A DNA stretch of 64,000 nt. Source: Pseudopyrenochaeta lycopersici. Lineage: Eukaryota; Ascomycota; Dothideomycetes; Pleosporales; Pseudopyrenochaetaceae. Shown here piece by piece: positions 57,840 through 64,000 of this stretch. A model generated the notes under the pieces. It saw only the letters and a program-made list of their open reading frames with translations. It had not been told where the DNA came from and made no database searches. Location: contig NHZP01000020.1 of assembly GCA_003313425.1 (NCBI GenBank), positions 496,001 through 560,000 of the forward strand, in the 5' to 3' direction. The position numbers were made by a program, and so were the translations under genes. Within the stretch, counting starts at the first letter, position 1; each line of letters begins with the position of its first letter.

Positions 57840-58315
57840 ATGCAGCGTTTCGCCACCGTGACCCTCCTGGTATTGGCATCCGCCTCAGTCGCTTTGGCTG
57901 ACTGCCAGTCTATATATGAGTGAGTGTTATCTATAGCATCGAATCGAAAGACACATTTTCTAACTCCTTGCTCCAGTAATTGTACCGACGGTAAGAGCTT
58001 TGCCTTATGTGTAGACCAATGACTGACTTTGAAGCACAGCCTGGTACGTGTGTCATGCAGCCTATGCAGCTTGTTTGTTCCTCCAGTCTTGAACGGAGCT
58101 TGAGGTTGGGGCCTGTTGACATTATCGGATCATTCTGATTTCGGCTATTCTACTCAATAAACACATGATTGTCAATAGTGGCGGATACAAATTGTAAATC
58201 AGATTCTGAGGAGGATTTTACTCGTATTAGTTCAGTCTGTACATCAATCAACTGTCCCAAAGCTTTGCGTACACTGTGCTCGTTGACAGGCTGTGATCTT
58301 TGTCAAAATTCTTAG
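57840..58315 (+). CDS. small secreted eight-cysteine protein
   Basis: Proposed exons are 57840-57919, 57977-57990 (14 nt) and 58179-58315; introns are 57 and 188 nt. The product is 76 residues. The signal peptide MQRFATVTLLVLASASVALA is followed by a mature part of about 56 residues with eight cysteines (in DCQS, NCTD, NCKS, VCTS, NCPK, LCSL, GCDL, LCQN), enough for four disulfides. Small size, signal peptide and Cys content fit an effector-like or antimicrobial-like secreted peptide; function is unknown and I see no match to a named toxin. An alternative acceptor at 58039 would end the protein at 58092 with four cysteines spaced every seven residues. The eight-cysteine form uses the longer open exon. 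RNA evidence would decide. Confidence 0.55.
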
Positions 58316-59443
58316 GCTGGTGTATCTATTGTCAGATTGTACGATGAATTAGAGAATTGAGGAACGGATTGCCCCTATGAATATCGAACCTGGCTGCACA
58401 GCTTAATGAATGAGCAGATTTCTCAGTGCTCGATTGTTTCGGTGCGCAAGGCTACGACTACGCGAGTACCGCCTATCTTACAAAGGGTCGCCAGGATCCA
58501 ATTCTCCCTGGAGACATACAAGCGGAAAAGAGCTTATTGTTGAATTTGTATTTGATTAAATTGACACCCTGTCTCAGAGCCTTAAAAATTCGAAACTACG
58601 AAGCAGTGTCGTGGACCGGTTGAGCGCAATCGTCGCCGCTCCTCTTGCTCCAATGATGTTGGGTTAAAGGCAGCTTTATATTGCGTCAATATTTTCACGC
58701 CCAATTGTTTGCTATTTTAGACAATCTCGCTCCCTAAGTGACCTGTCTTTTGTGCCTTTCTGGAGCCGAGGTATTATGAAACATGGTAACTCAAAGGAGT
58801 CCGTCGGATCGACGAAAAACTTCTTCAACTACAAATAACACTACATATTTTGTTGATATATTTCATAAAGCTAGATCTAAGTCTAGATTTTAGTAAAATA
58901 ATACTTATCTTAGATGTATAGCGTGAAATGGGAGCTGGACCGAGTCTTGATTCTATTGCAACGACCCGAAAGTGAAGAGCGAGCTGAGGAAGAGCATGCG
59001 TTTCTTGATGTCAATCCCCTTCTCTATAGCGGCCTCAAAATCAACAGTCAAGCAACAAAGTACATAGTGTCGCTCCATAACGAAGAGTATTCGAAATCGC
59101 CACATTCTCCTTAAAGGGATTGATGAACCATGGCAACAATATTCCCTATTCAGCATTCCAATTTACCCTCAGCTTAACCAAGGAATAGAATTCGTTCGCT
59201 CTTCTTCGATCCAGAGTTTCACTGTATTAACCACCGAACCTCTCGTTGTTTTCAGCCCAATAATTCCATGCCAACCGTGCGCGGCTTCACTTCATCTTGC
59301 TGGCCTCCATGTGAAGATACTCCAGTGCACCCTCACCTCATTCCTCAACTACGGTTTTCGCCCTGCCCAGCTACCAGCTAACCCACATCCACTGTCAACT
59401 AACCTACAAAGATACTCGAGAGCTCTGCCTAGCGACTGTCGTG
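58316..59443. other. A+T-rich intergenic region
   Basis: This is about 1.1 kb, strongly A+T-rich around 58830-58920. Short frames at 58426-58623 and 58914-59114 have no secure match. The right end holds the RING-gene promoter and a C-rich leader. Confidence 0.4.
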
Positions 59444-60025
59444 ATGACGGTTTTTGCGTGCAAAGAAGCCTTCGCCAATCTCGGACTTGAGGATGTCAAG
59501 GTCTCTCATAGTCATGTCTCCCAAGACTGCTCGATCTGTTTGGATCCGCTCGCGGTTCACCCCTCACATACGACCGATCAATCCTCGAAGCACCATGCCG
59601 CCATTCGCATCATTTCCTGCGGCCACGTTCTCGGCAAAGAATGTCTCGATGCGTGGCTCGGAGTTGGCAACACCTGCCCTTTCCCAAAGTGCAATCGTAT
59701 GCTCTTCGAAGCCACCACTGAACCCATCACGCAACAAGACGTCAACGAAATCCTCCACATGCTAGGTCCGCATTTTGTTGAGGATCAGGTTATAGGTGTA
59801 TTGGCGCGGGTTATGGCTCGACAGGACCAAGAGCATGGACGATTGCGCCACCTTCATGCGGCAGATATGGCGAAGAGCGGGTCGCAGGAGACACTGGTTG
59901 AGATTGACGAATTCGAGTTTCCAGTCAACGGCTTTCTGGATAGCAGCGAGGAACTCGACTCCAGCGAAGATGAGGATGTAGAGTTTGAGGGGGATGATGA
60001 GGAAGCTTCAGCGTTTGTGGAGTGA
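59444..60025 (+). CDS. RING-finger protein, putative E3 ubiquitin ligase
   Basis: This is an intronless gene of 193 residues. A RING-like domain (about 29-85) has CSICLDPL, a spacer of about 28 residues, CGHVLGKECLDAWL and CPFPKC. The residue where a Cys or His normally follows CGHxx is Gly, a variation seen in other fungal RING proteins, so the second zinc site may be altered. A helical middle (QDVNEILHMLGPHFVEDQVI) leads to an acidic tail (DSSEELDSSEDEDVEFEGDD). E2 binding and ligase activity are inferred. The start is the first ATG; the GTG one codon before it is not used. Confidence 0.78.
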   Translation: MTVFACKEAFANLGLEDVKVSHSHVSQDCSICLDPLAVHPSHTTDQSSKHHAAIRIISCGHVLGKECLDAWLGVGNTCPFPKCNRMLFEATTEPITQQDVNEILHMLGPHFVEDQVIGVLARVMARQDQEHGRLRHLHAADMAKSGSQETLVEIDEFEFPVNGFLDSSEELDSSEDEDVEFEGDDEEASAFVE

Positions 60026-61958
60026 GCTGGCGATTATAGGTGTAGAAGACGGAGTAGACTAGGTGTGTACGTGCTACACGAATATATGCCGCATGCTCTA
60101 GTGGTAAGAAGAATCTTAGAACCTCAGAGTTCAGAGTCCACCAGACGTTATAGTCATGAAGCATGTACCAGCTCTGCGAGTATTACAAGTAGTTCAAAAA
60201 TGATCACATGTCTCAATGACCGACCCTGCAGTCCAATCCCCAATTTTCCCAAGCAATTTTTGTCACATAAGTACACAGTATTTCCATACCACCCTACCAA
60301 ATATGAACAATGAATCCCTGACATACGAGGCTGTTCTTCTCTGGCATTTGTTGCATTTGGTTTGATTTAGCTCTTTGCACATATGCCACATTGCTTCAAA
60401 AAAGACCTCAAAAAGGGTGCCAAGCCTAGCACACGGACGGGCTGACATGTGATATATGCTAAGAGGGGTTTTCTGCGTCGAAATTAATAGCATACTCGGA
60501 GTATTATACTAGTGAGCTCATTAAGAGCTAGCACAAGGCTGAAGTTTAGAATAAGCCAGGCAATTTGAGAAGAGGACAATGAAATGTATCTAAGAAGACT
60601 GGAGGAGATTGATTATAGTATAGAAGCCGTAGAGTGTATGATGAATTACATTTATGGGCATAACGATGTCAAATGTGCATATGTTGCATTCATATCGGAG
60701 CGCCAAGATTGGCTGTTTCAGTGAGCGAAAACTGCCTTTTTAGGCCGCGCATTCCAGTTCTGGCAGCGTGATTGTGTCTATCTTGTCTACGATGTATGGT
60801 TCACTCTGCGTCGCACAAACGATGGTAATGATTTTGTCTACATCATGGTGCAATGTGCAGGAGTGGGCAAGGCTGCGCTCATGAACATTGACTTGATGGC
60901 ACGAAAGGTGTATTGACCTGCATGCCCAAGAGTGAAAAGGGCAAATGTAAGAGAGAGTATGCAGGCTTACTGCATAATCGCATTTGATGAAGTCGATTGT
61001 GCATGCTACAAGTAGTGTTAGTCGTTTCACACCCCACGCAGCACGGACGAGGGCTGGTGGCCTGAACGCGTCACATCAGCAGCGTGCACAACAAACGGAG
61101 GTGAATTACTTGGATCAGTCGCAAGTTACGATAGTTATGTTCCACCATGTCGACACCAGTCTCAGCGTGCGTCGTCGATGATTCTGACCGGAAGGGTGAA
61201 GACGAGACGTGTCTTCTTTCCGGTCAGCGCGGTCGTGAGTCATAGGCTGGGACCGGCTTGTGGCGGAGAAGAGCGCCAACCACAGGGTACCATGGAACAG
61301 GCTGCAGGTTTGCACGCCAATGAAAGGGCGATCAGCGCATTTGGGCTGCCTTGAGGGCGTGTCCTGTCATAGAGGAAGTGGTCGCAGGCGATTGTGTATC
61401 TTTGTGGTTGTGTGTATTTTGTCGGTGAGGGTGCATGCCGCGACGCAGGCGGGGACGCGCAGGCCGTCTCAGAAGGCTGCGCATTCCAGGGCGGCGACAG
61501 ATGCGCCCCTCGGTGGGCGCAACATGTCTGATTCTGGCAGTCGCGACAGAATTTTCATCGCCGTCTGGCAGACAAGAGAGTGGTTTGGGTGCGGCAAGTG
61601 AGGCGACGGGGGTGAGTGGTCGCGGGCTTGTCGGGGGACCCATCGCTTGATCCGAGGCCCCGATCAGTGCGCCGTCATCGCTGGTAATCGAGGAGGCACG
61701 GCCGGGCTGCGCGCGTCGACATGGCAGCAGCAGCAGCAGTATCGTCGCCAGGAAGGCCGTCAGCCAGGCTGCCACACGACACAGCACTCTGACACGCCCC
61801 TTCTCGTCCGTCAGTGTCGCAGCAGGTGAGCAGATAGCTGTGGGGTGAAAGGGGAACGCGCCTGTGCATAACGGCGCAGCCCCTTTTCGTGCGCAGAGCC
61901 TTCGCGCGCTAAAGCAGCAGGGCGCGCTAAGCCGGATTCGTGGCCCCTAATCTTGCCA

Positions 61959-62030
61959 CCAGCGCCGCACAGACGCGCTGGCGGCAGGCTCCAGCGCCGC
62001 ACAGACGCGCTGGCGGCAGGCTCCAGCGCC
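61959..62030 (+). repeat. 32-bp tandem repeat in the TBP promoter
   Basis: Two perfect 32-bp copies (61959-61990 and 61991-62022) and an 8-nt third start (62023-62030) lie directly before the TATA box. Each unit contains a perfect 7-bp inverted repeat, CCAGCGC...GCGCTGG, around a 9-nt centre, so each could bind a dimeric factor. Confidence 0.85.
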
Positions 62031-62038
62031 TATAAAAG
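62031..62038 (+). promoter_or_regulatory. TATA box of the TBP gene
   Basis: TATAAAAG follows the tandem repeat without a gap and is followed by a pyrimidine-rich stretch with CCCT repeats. It lies 636 nt before the TBP ATG, which implies a long leader. Confidence 0.6.
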
Positions 62039-62666
62039 CCGGGCCTCCCTCCCTCCCTCAAAACCCTTTTGGCCTTTGCTCTCGATCGCCGCCTGACATC
62101 AACCTCCCCCGCACTCGACCACGCCGCAGCCCGAAAACACTGCTTTTCCACTGCGCGCTCACTAATACTGCGCTCCGGGACTATTGTGTGCTAATTTCGC
62201 ACATTTCCGCTCTCTCAGAGGTTCAAGGCAATTTTTGCGACGGCGCTAGCCTCTTTCGCTTGCGACAGCCTGACGAGCAGCCTCCACCACCAGTCGCACC
62301 CACCGACTCACCCCGCCAAAGGCTTGCTGGCTTCGCTTTTGGCCTCTCCACCTCCTCTCCACTAACCCACTGTCGTCCGCGACAGCATCCGAGTCATCGC
62401 CGCGACTCTTGTCAGCGTTTGCGAGGGACACATTCGCTTGTAGCTCTCCTGCGTCCGGTACGGTCTCCACCTTACCCCCCAGAACAGCTCCGTATCCAAG
62501 CGTCGACCGACCTCGCACTATACTCGCGATCTCGTAGTCCGCCCACCTTGACCGTCGCTGCCGTCCAAAGAACGTAGTCTGACCCGCGCAGTCTGTCAAG
62601 ACATCTAGACCTCTCCTCCCTTGAACGAGCTCATCACTCGGAATACCATCCTCAATTCATATCATC

Positions 62667-63523
62667 ATGGATCCCAACTCTCTGAACTCGCATCCGTCCA
62701 CCGCCGCTCAGGCCAAGACGGTAAGCTAAAGTGATGTTTGTACCCTTCCAAATCCTTCTAACGTTCGCTCTCAGTTCGTGGCACCGGGCTCCCTCGCGTT
62801 CCCCAACAGCGGGGACCTGACCCCACCGTCCTCTGAGAAGAACGCGCAACAGGATGCCAACAACGCGAACGGCGTTGCCACCCCTGCGGCTACTCCCGAT
62901 ACACAGAACGGCCAAGTGCCCTCTGGCATCGTGCCCACCCTCCAGAACATCGTGGCTACCGTCAACCTCTCCGCTCGCCTCGACCTCAAGACCATCGCCC
63001 TGCACGCTCGCAACGCTGAGTACAATCCCAAGCGTTTTGCTGCCGTCATCATGCGTATTCGTGAGCCCAAGACGACGGCCTTGGTCTTTGCGAGTGGAAA
63101 GATGGTTGTGACTGGTGCCAAGTCTGAAGATGATAGCCGCCTTGCTTCCCGCAAATATGCGCGGATTATCCAGAAGCTGGGGTTCAACGCAAAGTTCACC
63201 GTACGTTGTGCCAGACTAACCATGTGACCATGCTTGACCTATGCTAACAACCCAAATAGGACTTCAAGATCCAGAACATTGTTGGCTCTTGCGACATCAA
63301 GTTCCCCATTCGCTTGGAGGGACTTGCCTCGCGCCATCATACTTTCTCGTCCTACGAGCCTGAACTGTTCCCTGGTCTCATCTACCGCATGATGAAGCCT
63401 AAGATCGTCTTGCTCATCTTCGTCAGCGGCAAGATCGTTCTCACTGGTGCCAAGGTCCGTGAGGAGATCTACCAGGCTTTCGAGCTCATCTACCCTGTCT
63501 TGTCGGACTTCCGCAAGTCTTGA
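62667..63523 (+). CDS. TBP: TATA-box-binding protein
   Basis: Three exons (62667-62720, 62775-63200, 63260-63523; introns 54 and 59 nt) give 247 residues. A short Ser/Asn/Ala/Thr-rich N-terminus (about 1-65) is followed by the two-repeat saddle. Repeat 1 is [20 protein letters not shown] with [20 protein letters not shown]; repeat 2 is [20 protein letters not shown] with [20 protein letters not shown]. The protein ends LSDFRKS. TBP nucleates pre-initiation complexes for all three nuclear RNA polymerases as part of TFIID, SL1-like and TFIIIB complexes. Highly conserved and intact. The intron between the two saddle repeats interrupts [12 protein letters not shown]. Confidence 0.96.
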
Positions 63524-64000
63524 GCATCTCCCAGAGCTTCGACGAGCCATTATAACAGCCACCTTCTGGCGCTATGGCCCTGACTCGAGCTCTTCGTTTC
63601 ATACCTGTTATCTTTTGCGGCATTGCATGGTGTTACGGTGGGCGGTTCTATTTTCTCAGGCTCTTTCAAAATTCCCCAGATTCTCTCGACACGATTAGAC
63701 ATCTGTACTTGGGGTGGGGAGCTCTTGCTTCCAGTAATCATATTCACAGAGGCTTTCTTCTTTTTTTTTTTTTTTTTAGCCAAGTACGATTACGCTGGTG
63801 AGTATGGTTGCGAGCGGGGATGATATTGAGATTGATCAAACGAGGATGGATGCGACGGCGCGTTGATGATGTGCGAGCGTAAAAGTTCGCACAGAGAACT
63901 CACATTGGCTGCCGTTATGATGCCAGAGTTCTCATTGATTTTGCTTTTCAAGCAGCTTTATCGTGGATTCTTATACTCTACTCTCCTTGAGTGGAATAGG
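63524..64000. other. 3' region after TBP
   Basis: This stretch should contain the TBP 3' untranslated region. A run of T (about 63757-63777) is the only feature of note. Short overlapping frames here have no content. Confidence 0.4.

Larger units (their letters stand above)
60026..62666. other. long intergenic region, TBP promoter and leader
   Basis: This gap is 2.6 kb. The left half (60030-61050) is A+T-rich without a supported gene. The right half is GC-rich and holds the TBP promoter (tandem repeat and TATA box listed separately), two copies of GCGCGCTAA (61904-61912 and 61922-61930), a CAG run near 61725-61740 and a long pyrimidine-rich leader (62040-62660) that could include an untranslated intron. 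Overlapping frames here are shadows. Confidence 0.45.

Noticed and set aside
58040..58092. Alternative last exon of the secreted peptide, giving four cysteines seven residues apart
   Set aside because: It is in phase and has a good acceptor, but the later exon (58179-58315) is longer, Cys-rich and coding-like, so I prefer it; this alternative is not excluded.
58426..58623. Possible HET-domain remnant (short segment YEAVSWTG)
   Set aside because: Just one HET-like octapeptide is visible, and no other HET motif lies nearby in any frame.
58860..58890. Short inverted repeat CTAGA...TCTAG in A+T-rich DNA
   Set aside because: Five-base arms in A+T-rich sequence are expected by chance; there is no sign of transposon ends or target duplication.

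Overview
The window is nuclear DNA from a filamentous ascomycete (Pezizomycotina). The evidence is the many short spliceosomal introns (about 40-190 nt, mostly near 50, with GTRNGY donors and CTRAY-type branch sites just before the AG) and clear fungal orthologues such as HOP1, CDC4, ETP1, BLM10, GPI18, PSF3 and RER2. Gene style and the secreted-protein content look like a Dothideomycete, but that placement is an inference and cannot be settled from the window. There are 25 protein-coding genes that I can support. I rebuilt their exon joins by hand, and every join given keeps the reading frame. I found no tRNA, rRNA, CRISPR array or intact transposon.

Layout. 0.5-8.7 kb: a vacuolar amino-acid transporter (AVT3/4 type), an unnamed multi-pass membrane protein, a small putative mitochondrial membrane protein, a small secreted protein and a secreted, probably GPI-anchored PLC-like phosphodiesterase. 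9.8-12.6 kb: a large disordered protein. 14.8-17.2 kb: the meiotic axis gene HOP1 (six exons, HORMA plus PHD). 18.9-28.7 kb: CDC4 (F-box/WD40), ETP1/BRAP2 (RING/UBP zinc finger) and a Rid1-like GTPase-binding-domain protein. 29.8-36 kb: an F-box-like protein, the cis-prenyltransferase RER2, a protein with three Cys-Pro motifs and the GINS subunit PSF3. 36.9-47.9 kb: the proteasome activator BLM10, an ornithine cyclodeaminase/mu-crystallin family protein, ribosomal protein eL8 and the GPI mannosyltransferase GPI18.

49-59 kb has a different character: gene-poor, A+T-rich in places, and containing lineage-specific-looking genes. These are a Ser/Thr-rich cell-surface protein with a Cys-rich end, a single-pass surface protein with seven exons, an intact SAM methyltransferase, a 78-residue hydrophobic protein and a 76-residue secreted peptide with eight cysteines. 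59.4-64 kb returns to conserved genes: a RING protein and the TATA-binding protein TBP. TBP's GC-rich promoter carries a 32-bp tandem repeat directly abutting a TATA box.

The conserved genes are housekeeping neighbours and do not form one pathway, although several meet in protein degradation and the cell cycle (CDC4, ETP1, BLM10, the RING protein, PSF3) and in the dolichol/GPI route (RER2, GPI18, with the PLC-like protein a possible GPI client). The items most worth follow-up are the Cys-Pro-motif protein at 33.2-34.9 kb, the split-exon surface proteins at 49-54 kb, the eight-cysteine peptide at 57.8-58.3 kb and the TBP promoter repeat.
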